A stretch of DNA of 64,000 nt, taken from assembly GCF_000876205.1 (NCBI RefSeq), contig NZ_AWTT01000001.1, positions 62,001 through 126,000 on the forward strand, in the 5' to 3' direction. This DNA comes from Paucilactobacillus wasatchensis. GTDB lineage: Bacteria > Bacillota > Bacilli > Lactobacillales > Lactobacillaceae. Below the pieces are notes generated by a model that searched no databases, was not told where the DNA came from, and worked only from the letters and a program-made list of their open reading frames with translations. Both the position numbers and the translations under genes were made by a program. Positions 1-9,187 of the stretch are shown one piece after another. Each line of letters opens with the position of its first letter. Position 1 is the first letter of the stretch.

Positions 1-521
1 TTAAAGCCACTGGTCAACGTTGTATTTTCCGTTGCGGCGAAGTGAATCTTATTATCAGTTTGGCCCTGATTTTGCATCGTTACCAGCACGATTGGTTTAT
101 TCTTGTGAAACGCAAACAGATACAAATGTTTATTATTATAATCGCTATTGGCAGCATCTGAATAAACCGCCACGACTTCATAATCTTTACTACCCTGGCC
201 AGTGGTCGACAATTCTGTGGTAACCGCTTTGTCATTGACCGCCGTTGTGTTGTTGCTCAACTCATTTGGATAAGCCAGCCCATAAAATTTAACGTTATGC
301 TTTGCTGTGTAATTATCATATTGCTGATCCATCGTTTTACCCCAGGCAGTCATAAACCGATGCAATTTTTTAGCTTTGTTACTATTCCAGTTGACCTGTT
401 CCACTTTTTGACTACTGGTAGATGAAGATTTACTCATTGATTGACTAGTACTTGATTGGCCACAACCTGCTAATAACCCCACGGACAACAATGCTACTCC
501 CAAAATTAATCGATGTTTCAT
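1..521 (-). CDS. DUF4767 lipoprotein, 3' end outside window
   Basis: The reading frame opens at an ATG at 519-521 behind the RBS GGAGGA and runs open to the window edge, so the C-terminus is missing. The N-terminus is a lipoprotein signal: a Lys/Arg start, a hydrophobic core, then LLAGCG with the lipobox Cys near residue 20. A Ser/Thr-rich linker follows. The folded part has HRFMTAWGKTMDQQYDNY, FYGLAYPNEL and PIVLVTMQNQG, which match the DUF4767 pattern common in lactobacilli. It should be an extracellular membrane-anchored protein. No biochemical role can be assigned. Confidence 0.8.
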   Translation of the reverse strand, partial: MKHRLILGVALLSVGLLAGCGQSSTSQSMSKSSSTSSQKVEQVNWNSNKAKKLHRFMTAWGKTMDQQYDNYTAKHNVKFYGLAYPNELSNNTTAVNDKAVTTELSTTGQGSKDYEVVAVYSDAANSDYNNKHLYLFAFHKNKPIVLVTMQNQGQTDNKIHFAATENTTLTSGF

Positions 522-683
522 CAATACTCCTCCAATATTTTTGCTGCAATATTATTTAAATCTATTCTAATATATAATACATGTATTAGTAATATTTTCA
601 AAAAAGTTTTTTGGCTTGAAATAAATACCACATCAATCACCAAAGTTCGGGTTGACGTGGTGCTCTTTCTATTTTTATGGAGT
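522..683. other. intergenic; remnant of hairpin element
   Basis: No gene is supported. Bases about 612-663 resemble the arm of the element at 1213-1334 (AATAACCACATCAATC... type) but are diverged, with TTCGGG in the loop and ACGTGGT closing it. This looks like an old truncated copy of the repeat family described downstream. Confidence 0.4.
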
Positions 684-1101
684 AAACGTGTAAACCAATT
701 CAGCTTACTGAGTGTAAGACAATAGCCAGCATCTATCACCTGGTTCTAGTTAGTGCAGTGCTCTTTCTATTTTTATAGAGTAAACGTGTAAACCAACTCA
801 GCTTACTGAGTGTAAAACAATAGCCAGCAGCTATCACCTGGTTCTAGTTAGTGCAGTGCTCTTTCTATTTTTATAGAGTAAACGTGTAAACCAACTCAGC
901 TTACTGAGTGTAAAACAATAGCCAGCAGCTATCACCTGGTTCTAGTTAGTGCAGTGCCCTTTCTATTTTTATAGAGTAAACGTGTAAACCAACTCAGCTT
1001 ACTGAGTGTAAGACAATAGCCAGCATCATGTTTCAAAATGCGAAACATAATGCTGGCTATTGTCTTACACCACGCAAGCTAAACGAGTTTGTTTACACTC
1101 T
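684..1101 (+). repeat. 98-bp tandem array ending in a complete hairpin element
   Basis: AAACGTG occurs at 684, 782, 880 and 978, an exact 98-bp period. The first three units carry only the left arm and then a linker with TTTCTATTTTTATAGAG. The fourth (978-1101) is complete and folds back on itself. GTGTAAAC pairs with GTTTACAC at the outer end. The inner arm GTGTAAGACAATAGCCAGCA pairs with its full complement after a short loop, and CACTCT closes the element. No ORF here looks real. Confidence 0.85.
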
Positions 1102-1113
1102 ATTTCATTCCTT

Positions 1114-1334
1114 AAACGTGCAAATAATCGCAAAAGTCTAGGCGTAAAATAAATAACCACATCAATCCCAAAATTCGGGATCAATGTGGTTTCCTTCCTA
1201 TTCTTCTGGACTAAACGTGCAAATAATCGCAAAAGTCTAGGCGTAAAATAAATAACCACATCAATCCCAAAATTCGGGATCAATGTGGTTATTTACCTTA
1301 CGCTACGACTTCTTAGCGCGATTATTTGCACTCT
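1114..1334 (+). repeat. 99-bp duplication: truncated unit plus complete hairpin element
   Basis: AAACGTG at 1114 and 1213 begin two nearly identical left arms. The first is truncated after the AATGTGG arm and joined to a linker (TTCCTATTCTTCTGGA). The second (1213-1334) is complete: GTGCAAATAATCGC pairs with GCGATTATTTGCAC, and AAATAACCACATC...GATCAATGTGGTTATTT forms the inner stem. It ends three bases before the gpmA stop codon, so the gpmA transcript reads straight into it. Confidence 0.85.
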
Positions 1335-1337
1335 ATT

Positions 1338-2024
1338 TTAATATTTTTCCTTACCCAGCACATTCAACTTATCGTCAAAGTCATACACAACTGGTTGGCC
1401 CGTGGCCATTTCTAGGTTGATGATGTCTTCGTCTGAGATTTGTTCGATGTACTTACTCAATGCGCGCAATGAATTACCATGGGCTGCAATGATGATGTTC
1501 TTGCCGTCTAATAACTTAGGAGCAATTTCATCTTCCCAAAGGGGCATAACACGTTCCAAAGTAACCTTCAAGTTTTCGCCACCAGGGATCAAACGAGGAT
1601 CCAAGTTTGCGTAACGACGATCTTGTTCAGCTGATCCTTCATCATTTGCATCCAACAATGGAGGCAAGACATCGTATGAACGACGCCATGTATGAACTTG
1701 GTCAGCACCGAACTTGTCAGCAGCTTCTTTTTTGTTTTGGCCTTGCAATGCACCGTAGTGACGTTCGTTTAAACGCCATGTTTTAGTTTCTGGAACCCAA
1801 AGTTGGTCGGATTCTTCCAATGCGTAGTGCAGTGTCTTGATAGCACGAGTTAATACTGAAGTATAAGCATAGTCAAATTCGATTCCTGCTTTTTTGATTG
1901 ATTCACCAGCGCCCTTAGCCTGCTTAACGCCTTCTTCGCTCAAATCAACGTCAACCCAACCAGTAAATTGGTTAGATAAGTTCCATTCACTTTGTCCGTG
2001 ACGAATTAATACAAGTTTTGCCAT
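1338..2024 (-). CDS. gpmA: 2,3-bisphosphoglycerate-dependent phosphoglycerate mutase
   Basis: This glycolytic enzyme interconverts 3- and 2-phosphoglycerate in the cytosol. The 228-residue product has [10 protein letters not shown] at residues 6-15 with the phospho-accepting His9, RLNERHYG in the middle and AAHGNSLR for the second catalytic His near residue 180. Length and motifs fit the dPGM family. The frame is open 13 codons further upstream, but the family start is [10 protein letters not shown] at 2024, preceded by AGAGGT. It is a single gene with a hairpin element directly after its stop codon. Confidence 0.95.
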   Translation of the reverse strand: MAKLVLIRHGQSEWNLSNQFTGWVDVDLSEEGVKQAKGAGESIKKAGIEFDYAYTSVLTRAIKTLHYALEESDQLWVPETKTWRLNERHYGALQGQNKKEAADKFGADQVHTWRRSYDVLPPLLDANDEGSAEQDRRYANLDPRLIPGGENLKVTLERVMPLWEDEIAPKLLDGKNIIIAAHGNSLRALSKYIEQISDEDIINLEMATGQPVVYDFDDKLNVLGKEKY

Positions 2025-2100
2025 TTTTTTGATGACCTCTTTCTTTCTTATTATCTTTTTCATTTTACTCTGAAACCAGCAAAATCTAAAGTAGTTTCTC

Positions 2101-3162
2101 CTAATTTCCTGTTTTTGTCTTAATTTGTCGTTTACGCAAATGTGGTCGTGGCTTAGGGATCGATTTCACCCCCAGCACATCCAGGAAGAACGTGAACACC
2201 GGCACCCCGACAATCAAGCCCCACGTGCTAAATAAGCGATCGCTCACGAGTAATACGACAAACGTGTAAAAAATCGGCAATTCCGTCCGACTCGACATGA
2301 ACTTCGGGTTCAAAATATACGTTTCCAACATGTGCACAACGGCGATCATGATTAGAATATAAATCACATCACGAATGCCACCAACCGAGTAGCCGACCAT
2401 ACTCAATGGAATACAAGAAATAATCACCCCAGCAACCGGAATTAAACTCAAAATAAAAATCATAATTGCCAGCGCCATAATTTGTGGCAGTCCCATGAAA
2501 ATTAGAATTACGGTGGTAATGGCGGTATTGCAAATCGCAATGAAGAACTGTGCCTCCAGCACAACCCCAAACGTATTCACAAATTTACGACCAAAAAAGG
2601 CAATGTCTTGAAATAACCAGCCCACTTCACTGTCTAAAAACAGGCGTGAAAATGAAGTCATCTGCTTTAGTTCAATTGTGTAAAAGAAACTCAACACAAG
2701 TGATAAAACAAAGGTAATGCCCATTGTTCCCACGCTGGTGATGTAAGTAACCGCCAGGGTGACGCCCTTACGCAACTGTTCCATAATACTGGACGTGCTG
2801 ACGTAACTATTAATCCATTTGAACAATTCATTAGTATTACTATCCGGATTTTGGTAAAAATTAACCAGTGACGTTGTCATTTTAACTAACTGCTCCACTA
2901 ATTTAGGCAGGTAGTTTGTGATGCCAAAGTACAATGCCGCAATCACCAGGGCATACGCCACCAGTACCACCAAGCCATTTGGGATCCGGACAAAGCGGTG
3001 AACGAATCGAACCAGGTGGACAATCAAAAAAGTGAAGATGAACGTCAGCAATACCATACTCATCATCGCCCGAGCCAACCATAAAATAAAAATAATTAAA
3101 ATCAGCACACAAAAGCGCCGTAGCTTGACGTTTGCCAAGAATTTGTTCCACGCATTTACCAA
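2101..3162 (-). CDS. AI-2E family (PerM/TqsA) permease
   Basis: This polytopic membrane protein of about 353 residues has seven to eight hydrophobic segments, including [27 protein letters not shown] and [16 protein letters not shown]. It fits the AI-2E transporter/YdiK/PerM superfamily, whose substrates are mostly unproven. I place the start at TTG 3160-3162, because AGGAGGAG lies seven bases upstream. The in-frame ATG at 3195 has no RBS and would put this strong RBS inside the gene. It is divergent from cfa. Substrate unknown. Confidence 0.85.
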   Translation of the reverse strand: MVNAWNKFLANVKLRRFCVLILIIFILWLARAMMSMVLLTFIFTFLIVHLVRFVHRFVRIPNGLVVLVAYALVIAALYFGITNYLPKLVEQLVKMTTSLVNFYQNPDSNTNELFKWINSYVSTSSIMEQLRKGVTLAVTYITSVGTMGITFVLSLVLSFFYTIELKQMTSFSRLFLDSEVGWLFQDIAFFGRKFVNTFGVVLEAQFFIAICNTAITTVILIFMGLPQIMALAIMIFILSLIPVAGVIISCIPLSMVGYSVGGIRDVIYILIMIAVVHMLETYILNPKFMSSRTELPIFYTFVVLLVSDRLFSTWGLIVGVPVFTFFLDVLGVKSIPKPRPHLRKRQIKTKTGN

Positions 3163-3235
3163 ATCAAACTCCTCCTCAAGTACTATCACTGGCATTATAA
3201 CATGAATCGATATTCTAATCGTCAGCGTAAAACAA

Positions 3236-3265
3236 TTGCTTTGTCGACCGGCGCAAGCGTATAAT
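3236..3265 (+). promoter_or_regulatory. candidate cfa promoter
   Basis: TTGCTT at 3236-3241 and a perfect TATAAT at 3260-3265 are 18 bases apart. They lie about 40 bases ahead of the cfa start codon in the divergent intergenic region. Confidence 0.5.
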
Positions 3266-3304
3266 AATCTTCGTTAATTTATTATTAGAAAGGATTTTTA
3301 TCGT

Positions 3305-4486
3305 ATGCTGGAAAAAACATTTTACAAAACATTTTTAAGCAAAACCTTCAACATTCCTGTCCAAGTTAATTACTGGGACGGCACCACTGATGTGTATGGG
3401 GATGGCCAACCGAAAACGACGATAACTTTCCACGAAGCTATTCCGATTAAAGAAGTCACCAAAAACGCTTCAATCGCCCTCGGGGAAGCATATATGGATG
3501 GTAAGATCGACATTGACGGCAACATTCAAGAATTAATTGAATCTGCTTATGAGAATGCCGATAGCTTCTTCCATAACTCTAAGTTCATCAAATTTTTGCC
3601 AAAGCAAAACCACTCTGAAAAAAGTAGTGAATCCGACGTTCAGGACCATTATGACATCGGTAATGACTTTTACAAATTGTGGCTGGATGACACGCTCACA
3701 TATTCATGTGCCTACTTCACTAACGGCAATCACGATGACTTAAAGCAGGCACAATTGGATAAAGTTGACCATATCCTGGAAAAACTCAATCCAGAGCCTG
3801 GTAAGACATTGCTAGATATTGGTTGTGGTTGGGGAACATTGATGCTGACAGCCGCCCAAAAATACGGTTTGAAGGTCACTGGTGTCACGTTGAGCCAGGA
3901 ACAATTTGACCTCGTCCAAAAACGAATTCACGAATTAGGCCTCGAAGATGTCGCAGAAGTACGCCTGGAAGACTACCGTGAACTTGGCAAGGAACAATGG
4001 GACTATATTACTTCCGTCGGCATGTTCGAACATGTTGGTAAGGAAAATCTTGGGATTTACTTCCAAGACGTTAACCGCTATCTGAAGGCCGATGGTGTGG
4101 CTCTGATTCATGGTATCACCCGGCAACAAGGTGGCGCCTATAACGGTTGGATCAACAAATATATTTTCCCAGGTGGTTATGTGCCTGGCTTGACGGAAAA
4201 TATTGGTCACATCGTGGAGTCTGGCATGCAGATTTTTGACATGGAACCACTGCGTCGTCACTACCAACGTACCCTTGAAATCTGGGATGACAACTTCAAC
4301 GCTAAACGTGCCGAAGTTGAACAGATGATGGGTACTCGGTTCGCACGGATGTGGGATTTATATCTCCAAGCCTGCGCGGCATCGTTCCAATCAGGTAACA
4401 TTGATGTCATTCAATTCTTAATGACAAAGGGTCCTTCTGGTCGTGTATTACCAATTACACGTGATTATATGTACGAAAATAAGTAG
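3305..4486 (+). CDS. cfa: cyclopropane-fatty-acyl-phospholipid synthase
   Basis: The 393-residue enzyme transfers a methylene from S-adenosylmethionine to unsaturated acyl chains of membrane phospholipids, an acid and stationary-phase adaptation in lactic acid bacteria. Visible signatures are [15 protein letters not shown] at about 114-128, the SAM-binding loop DIGCGWG at 171-177, [10 protein letters not shown] and a GGYVPG segment. Length matches the family. RBS AGAAAGGA precedes the ATG. It is monocistronic, with its own terminator at 4504-4541. Confidence 0.95.
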   Translation: MLEKTFYKTFLSKTFNIPVQVNYWDGTTDVYGDGQPKTTITFHEAIPIKEVTKNASIALGEAYMDGKIDIDGNIQELIESAYENADSFFHNSKFIKFLPKQNHSEKSSESDVQDHYDIGNDFYKLWLDDTLTYSCAYFTNGNHDDLKQAQLDKVDHILEKLNPEPGKTLLDIGCGWGTLMLTAAQKYGLKVTGVTLSQEQFDLVQKRIHELGLEDVAEVRLEDYRELGKEQWDYITSVGMFEHVGKENLGIYFQDVNRYLKADGVALIHGITRQQGGAYNGWINKYIFPGGYVPGLTENIGHIVESGMQIFDMEPLRRHYQRTLEIWDDNFNAKRAEVEQMMGTRFARMWDLYLQACAASFQSGNIDVIQFLMTKGPSGRVLPITRDYMYENK

Positions 4487-4503
4487 TATTTAAACGTAAA
4501 TTA

Positions 4504-4541
4504 AAACCATCAATTGCTAATTTCAGCAATTGGTGGTTTTT
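4504..4541 (+). terminator. cfa terminator
   Basis: ACCATCAATTGCT pairs with AGCAATTGGTGGT around a short loop and is followed by a T run. It lies 18 bases after the cfa stop. Confidence 0.85.
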
Positions 4542-4563
4542 CTTGTATATTATATTTTGCTTC

Positions 4564-4947
4564 CTACAAAAAAATCGTAATCACAAACACCGCTACCAAC
4601 CCCGAAATTACCGACAACGCCATCGAGCGCGTTAGGTACGTGATGATAATAACGATCACGGCCGCAATAATCTGGTTCACATGGCCAAATGGCACAAAGT
4701 GATAACCAGCCGTGGTAATGAAAATCCCCTTCACGACCAGTGCCGTGAATAAACTAACCGGCACATACTTCATCCATTCGTTAAACCATTCCGGAATTTG
4801 ACGCTTAGAAAAAAATAACATTGGCAGATAACGCGGAATAAAAGCGGCGATCGCTGCTAAAATTATTAAGATAAAATGATCCCAACTGTCCATCTTGTTA
4901 ACCACTGTTCCAGCTAGAACCGGCATGTTCGACAAAATAATTTCCAT
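4564..4947 (-). CDS. azlD: AzlD-family branched-chain amino acid transport subunit
   Basis: This 127-residue protein has four hydrophobic helices and the AzlD signature RYLPMLFF near residue 40. AzlD proteins are the small partner of AzlC in exporters of branched-chain amino acids and analogues. The start follows the azlC stop by 11 bases behind GGAGGA, so the two are co-translated. The gene sits just past the cfa terminator in convergent orientation. Confidence 0.85.
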   Translation of the reverse strand: MEIILSNMPVLAGTVVNKMDSWDHFILIILAAIAAFIPRYLPMLFFSKRQIPEWFNEWMKYVPVSLFTALVVKGIFITTAGYHFVPFGHVNQIIAAVIVIIITYLTRSMALSVISGLVAVFVITIFL

Positions 4948-4958
4948 CTCATCCTCCG

Positions 4959-5780
4959 CTAACTATCGGTGTTCTTATCTTCAATCGTTTTACGAGTCAA
5001 GGCAGGACCACGCACCTTACGAAATAGCCAGTGGTCACTGAGCTTGACCTTACTCTTGCGGACTTGGGCCTCAATCATAAAACCAATAAACGAGGCAGCT
5101 AAAGTTGATAGCACTAACCCGAGCGTACTCTTTGTCCAGACCATGAAGGCAACCGCCAGCACGCCGGATAATATACTAATGAGCAGTGTCAGCCGGTTAC
5201 GAATCTGCATCACGATCATGTATAAGAACAGTGCTGTGAGCGCAAAGTCCACGATTTCTAAATCAATGGTCAACGCACTCCCGATCAAACTACCAATTAG
5301 GTTGGCAACCGACCAGGAAATCAGTGAATAATGTTCCACCAATAGTGCTTGCTTTGGCGTCCACGTTTTATCAGTGGCAAATTTCAAATAGTTGACGGCG
5401 TAGTTTTCATCATTCAATGACACCGAAAATAGCCAGATAAAATGTTGCGATTGCCCCTTCAAGTAGCGCGATAAACTTGAGCCTAGTAGTGCATACCGTA
5501 ATTCCAAGAAAAACAGCGTGACTACTACGGAAATAATCGGAGCATTAATTGTTAACATTGATGCGATCAAAAATTGCGCACCACCAGAAAAAACGACAAT
5601 GGAAACTAATAACGTCATAAAGAAATTGAAGCCTGCCGCGTGGAGTAAAATTCCACACGCTAGACCGATTGGAATATAACTGAGGCACAGTGGCATTGCA
5701 ATTTTCAATACCATCAGCCAGTTTGGTTCGTCTCGTTTCAAGAACGTTCCCCCAATGAAACTATCTGCGATTAGCGTCAT
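4959..5780 (-). CDS. azlC: AzlC-family branched-chain amino acid exporter
   Basis: This 273-residue integral membrane protein carries the AzlC features: AMPLCLSYIPIGLACGILLHAAGF near residues 29-52, SGGAQFLIASM, and LELRYALLGSSL, followed by further helices and a basic tail. In the B. subtilis family AzlC and AzlD together export branched-chain amino acids such as 4-azaleucine. It is the first gene of a two-gene operon with azlD. Substrate specificity is inferred from the family only. Confidence 0.88.
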   Translation of the reverse strand: MTLIADSFIGGTFLKRDEPNWLMVLKIAMPLCLSYIPIGLACGILLHAAGFNFFMTLLVSIVVFSGGAQFLIASMLTINAPIISVVVTLFFLELRYALLGSSLSRYLKGQSQHFIWLFSVSLNDENYAVNYLKFATDKTWTPKQALLVEHYSLISWSVANLIGSLIGSALTIDLEIVDFALTALFLYMIVMQIRNRLTLLISILSGVLAVAFMVWTKSTLGLVLSTLAASFIGFMIEAQVRKSKVKLSDHWLFRKVRGPALTRKTIEDKNTDS

Positions 5781-5875
5781 TTACAATTAATTCAAATTTA
5801 TATTTAAACAGTGCGATATTATTCTACCATGTTTTCAGGTGAATGAATACCCACCCCGACATTCGCTGGTCATAA

Positions 5876-6373
5876 TCAATCGAGGTGCTTACCATAGACT
5901 TCTAAATCAGCCTCGCGACCGGCTAAAAGCGCAATTTTTGGCATGTGACCCCAGTGCTCGTACCCCATTTTGGTAAATAAATGCAGACTGCCAGGATTGT
6001 GACCGAAAATCCGCGAAATAATCACCTTGAGCCCCCGCTGTTTAGCGAGTGGCTCCACTAATTTGATTGTTTGCGAACCGAGTCCTTGCTGCCGAAAATG
6101 CTCGTCAATGTAGATACTAATCTCCACGGTATCAGCGTAAGCCGCCCGGTCGCTGTACTGGGATAAACTCACCCAGCCAGCTGGTTGCTCATCTTGCATT
6201 AATAACCAAAGTGGATACTGTTCGTTATGCTGTGCAAACCACGCCTTGCGCTGAGCGACAGTCACCGGAGTTAAATCCGCCGTCACCATGTGACTAGGAA
6301 TGGTTTCATTATAGGTCGCCACAATAAATGGCAGATCCTTGGCCTGCGCTGGTAATAACTTTAACATCCCCAT
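5876..6373 (-). CDS. GNAT family N-acetyltransferase (PAT-like)
   Basis: The protein of about 165 residues resembles the phosphinothricin/methionine-sulfoximine acetyltransferase group: ATYNETIPSHMVTADLTPVTVAQRKAWF near the N-terminus, a VEISIYIDEHFRQQGLGSQ acetyl-CoA loop and HLFTKMGYEHWG near the end. It should acetylate a small amine from acetyl-CoA; the substrate is not visible. I use the ATG at 6371-6373; a TTG one codon earlier or an ATG two codons later are possible. It lies 15 bp after dacA in the same direction, perhaps on the same transcript. Confidence 0.8.
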   Translation of the reverse strand: MGMLKLLPAQAKDLPFIVATYNETIPSHMVTADLTPVTVAQRKAWFAQHNEQYPLWLLMQDEQPAGWVSLSQYSDRAAYADTVEISIYIDEHFRQQGLGSQTIKLVEPLAKQRGLKVIISRIFGHNPGSLHLFTKMGYEHWGHMPKIALLAGREADLEVYGKHLD

Positions 6374-6391
6374 CAATTCCCATCTCTCAAA

Positions 6392-7657
6392 TTAAAATAT
6401 AGCGCGGTACATCCGTACGAAGATATTCGCTTTGTTCATCGCAGTGTGGGCCTTAACTGGAACGTTAACCGATTTGCCAGTCAATGTCGTCACACCGTTT
6501 TTAGTCAACTGCACGGTTCCAACCGTTTGACCAGCCTTAACCGGTGCGGCTAGTTTGTGTTTCTTATCCTGCAGACTCTTCTTAATCGTCGTCGCCTGTT
6601 TCCAAGCGCTCAGTTGAGAACCTTTCGCAACCCAGACAGTCGTATCTTTAGCAACACGCACGGCAAGCTTAGTTTGTTTTCCATTTGGTACTGCCACAGT
6701 CTTTGTCTTCAAAGTTGAATTAGCTTTCAGCGTTACCGGCTTGTAATTATTTACGACTAGTCGTAGTAAATTGAAGGTTTGAACAAATCGTTGTTCAGTG
6801 GCACCGTTGGCGTGTAAAACAACCGTAATTAACCGGTGACCGCCCTTATAATTACCCGTGCCGACAAAGGAATTTCCAGCGGCATCAGAGGTTCCGGTCT
6901 TCAAGCCGTCCATCGTGACAGTTTTAGGAGCAAAACTACTTCCGGGTAGCATTTGGTTAAGGCTGTCCATCACCGTTGAAGCGGTGCTGGTAGTATGGAA
7001 TGTTTCCTTTTTAATTTTAGTAATTTTCAAAATATCAGGGTCGTTTTTAACAATGTATTGGGCAATCTTAGCAATATCGCTAGCCGACATTTCATTTTCG
7101 GAGTTAGCCGCCACATTTTTGAGCTTCAAGGCACCTAAATCACTGTTCTTTAAGCCAACAGCGTTGTAAATTTTGGCATCAGTCACGCCCATTTTACGCG
7201 CCATCTTTTCCATCTTAGTATTGAAGCTGGCAGTCGTATTGCCATTAATCGTGGTCAGTGCCAACGTAGCGGCGTCAGCCGAACTAATCAACGAAGCGTG
7301 AACTAGTTGTTTGACGGTGTACGAACTGCCGGCTTTAAGTTCGACGTTCGACAGCTCAGTGTTAGTCGAAATCTTGGCCAACTTTTTACTGATTTTAACT
7401 TTACTGTTCCAGTTTAGCTTGTTGTGGTCGATTTCGTTTTTGATCACTTCAATTGTCAGTAATTTAGTAATTGACGCAACTGGTAACACCTTGTCAGCAT
7501 TCTTCTCGTAAATAATTTGGCCAGTGTTGGCATCCATCACCAGTGCAGCACTGGCATCGATTTTGGTGGCGGCGTGCGCAGTTATCGCCATGCCACCGAC
7601 GTTAAATACTAAGAGTGCGGCTAATACGCTAACCACCCATTTTTTGATTAATTTCAT
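6392..7657 (-). CDS. dacA: serine-type D-alanyl-D-alanine carboxypeptidase
   Basis: This PBP5-type enzyme trims the terminal D-Ala from peptidoglycan stem peptides outside the membrane. The 421-residue protein has a signal peptide ending AHA-ATK near residue 29, the nucleophile motif SITK at 62-65, and KTG at 253-255. The second active-site motif reads SAD (126-128) where SxN is usual. A C-terminal PBP5_C-like beta domain follows, and it ends in a hydrophobic amphipathic stretch (FVRMYRAIF). The start overlaps the kinase stop by four bases (ATGA), so the gene is translationally coupled to the two-component kinase. Confidence 0.92.
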   Translation of the reverse strand: MKLIKKWVVSVLAALLVFNVGGMAITAHAATKIDASAALVMDANTGQIIYEKNADKVLPVASITKLLTIEVIKNEIDHNKLNWNSKVKISKKLAKISTNTELSNVELKAGSSYTVKQLVHASLISSADAATLALTTINGNTTASFNTKMEKMARKMGVTDAKIYNAVGLKNSDLGALKLKNVAANSENEMSASDIAKIAQYIVKNDPDILKITKIKKETFHTTSTASTVMDSLNQMLPGSSFAPKTVTMDGLKTGTSDAAGNSFVGTGNYKGGHRLITVVLHANGATEQRFVQTFNLLRLVVNNYKPVTLKANSTLKTKTVAVPNGKQTKLAVRVAKDTTVWVAKGSQLSAWKQATTIKKSLQDKKHKLAAPVKAGQTVGTVQLTKNGVTTLTGKSVNVPVKAHTAMNKANIFVRMYRAIF

Positions 7658-8799
7658 TTCTTCTCCTTTGTGACAGGTTCGCGTTGCATTGGTAATTCAA
7701 CCACGAAACTGGTCTCTTTGTCGTTTGATTCGGCGTGCACGCTGCCATAGTGCAAGTCGACAATACTTTGAACAATGGCAAGCCCTAAGCCGGTACCACC
7801 GGTGGCCTTCGACCGTGATTCTTCCACGCGATAGAACCGTTCAAATAAGTGTTCTAGTGCTTTTTGCGGAATTGGTGCGCCATCGTTAGACACACGGACA
7901 ATTACTTTGTCATCTTTTTGGCGGGCCTCCAATTTTATGTAAGTGGCTCCCTGCCCGTACTTCAACCCATTAGCAATCAGATTGCTGAACACACGTCCGA
8001 GTTTCTCAGCGTCCGCCTCAATCATCAGGTCTACCGGCTTAGTGTTGGATAACATCTTGATATCCTTTTTACTAGCTTCCAGCTCAAAGCTGGCTGCCAG
8101 TTGCTCTAGCATTTGGTCTAAGTTAACGTTAATGATGTTAACTGGCGCCTCGGTTTGCCGCACTTTGGTATATTCGAACAAGTCTTCAACCAATGCCTTC
8201 ATCTGCTTGGCCTTTTCATAGGCCGTATGCGTGTATTTAAGCAAATCTTCACTACTATGGTACTGTTTATCCTCAATCAACCCTAAATAGCCAATAATCG
8301 ACGTTAACGGCGTTCTCAGGTCATGACTGACGTTGGTAATCAGTTCATCTTTGGATTGTTCAATTTTACGTTCATCGTCCATCGACTGAATTGCACTATC
8401 CACCAACGAATTAACACTGGTCACAACGTGTTGCTGGTCGCCCTTTAGTTGAAACGGAATGCGGTGGTCGAAATGCCCCTGCGCAATGTAGTGTAGCTCG
8501 TCGATAATATGATGCATTTGGTACTGACGGTAACGGCGAATCAACCGCCAATACACAACCCAAACATCAATTAAAATCATGAAACCAACCAGCCAGCGTT
8601 GGTAGCTCCAAATTTGTTTATGAAACGGACCGATGATCAGAGACTTTTTGATAATGAAAATTCCATTTTCAAGCCCTGGGTTATTACGAATGGCTTCCTC
8701 AGCCAAAACCACAATTGATAAGTTCAACAGCAATAAGAGGATCACCGTGATGACCCCCTCAAAGAATAATGAACTTTTTTCGCGTGCTTTTAATTTCAT
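7654..8799 (-). CDS. sensor histidine kinase (VanS-like)
   Basis: This 381-residue membrane kinase has two transmembrane helices (about 14-34 and 68-85) with a short extracellular loop, a HAMP-like linker, and the HisKA box NVSHDLRTPLTS with phospho-acceptor His159. ATP-binding N, G1 (NDGAPIP) and G2 (GTGLGL) boxes follow. It should phosphorylate the regulator encoded at 9614-10303. The direct coupling to dacA suggests a cell-wall-responsive system; the stimulus is unknown. Its regulator gene lies about 815 bp upstream, with a repeat array between them. Confidence 0.9.
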   Translation of the reverse strand: MKLKAREKSSLFFEGVITVILLLLLNLSIVVLAEEAIRNNPGLENGIFIIKKSLIIGPFHKQIWSYQRWLVGFMILIDVWVVYWRLIRRYRQYQMHHIIDELHYIAQGHFDHRIPFQLKGDQQHVVTSVNSLVDSAIQSMDDERKIEQSKDELITNVSHDLRTPLTSIIGYLGLIEDKQYHSSEDLLKYTHTAYEKAKQMKALVEDLFEYTKVRQTEAPVNIINVNLDQMLEQLAASFELEASKKDIKMLSNTKPVDLMIEADAEKLGRVFSNLIANGLKYGQGATYIKLEARQKDDKVIVRVSNDGAPIPQKALEHLFERFYRVEESRSKATGGTGLGLAIVQSIVDLHYGSVHAESNDKETSFVVELPMQREPVTKEKK

Positions 8800-8974
8800 G
8801 TGGAGCTCCCTGTTTATTAATCTGTCTAGACATCAATAATAACATTAATCCGTTAATCACTTAAACAAATAATTCAAAATAAACTATATCTCTTACTGGA
8901 GATAAATTCTAGACCATTTGTAGATTCTTAAACGAATGCAGCTACTTTTTAGGGGCGCTCATTTGAACATAGAT
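8800..8974. other. kinase upstream region
   Basis: The 5' flank of the kinase gene contains GGGAGCTCCACATG-type RBS sequence and an A/T-rich stretch. I see no convincing sigma-A promoter pair, so whether the kinase is read through from the regulator across the array or has its own promoter is open. Confidence 0.35.
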
Positions 8975-9062
8975 GTTGACAGCTTCATGACACATAAGGC
9001 ATCAACCACTCATCCTTCAAAAATCGAAGGATGAGTGAGTTTACTTTCTATCTTTGTTGACT
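8975..9062 (+). repeat. truncated hairpin-element unit
   Basis: The arm CATAAGGCATCAACCACTC with its TCCTTCAAAAATCGAAGGA hairpin is present without the AAACGTG start, then a TTTACTTTCTATCTTTG linker. It is the outlying copy of the 100-bp units at 9188-9608, separated from them by the unrelated complete element at 9063-9183. Confidence 0.7.
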
Positions 9063-9183
9063 AGACGTGCTCCGCATAGCAGTCACCTAGCGTATAAGCA
9101 TGTAAATACAAGGTGCGTCAAAACCACGCACCTTGTATTTTCATGCTTATACCACGGTGACTATACGCTTTGCTGCGCACTCT
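9063..9183 (+). repeat. complete hairpin element inside the array
   Basis: It starts AGACGTGC and ends GCACTCT. The inner arm GCGTATAAGCATGTAAATAC is matched by TTTCATGCTTATACCACG across a second stem, AAGGTGCG/CGCACCTT. Bulge sequences and termini match the neighbouring copies but arm sequences do not. It is flanked on both sides by copies of the same 100-bp unit, so it either inserted into that array or was inherited beside it. Confidence 0.85.
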
Positions 9184-9187
9184 TTTT

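Noticed and set aside
521-1283. Several short ORFs of about 70 codons on both strands in the 0.5-1.3 kb repeat region
   Set aside because: They follow the period of the repeats, have no RBS and translate hairpin arms; the same peptide occurs twice within one ORF.
3935-4267. 110-codon ORF antisense to cfa
   Set aside because: A shadow of the cfa reading frame, no RBS or homology by eye.
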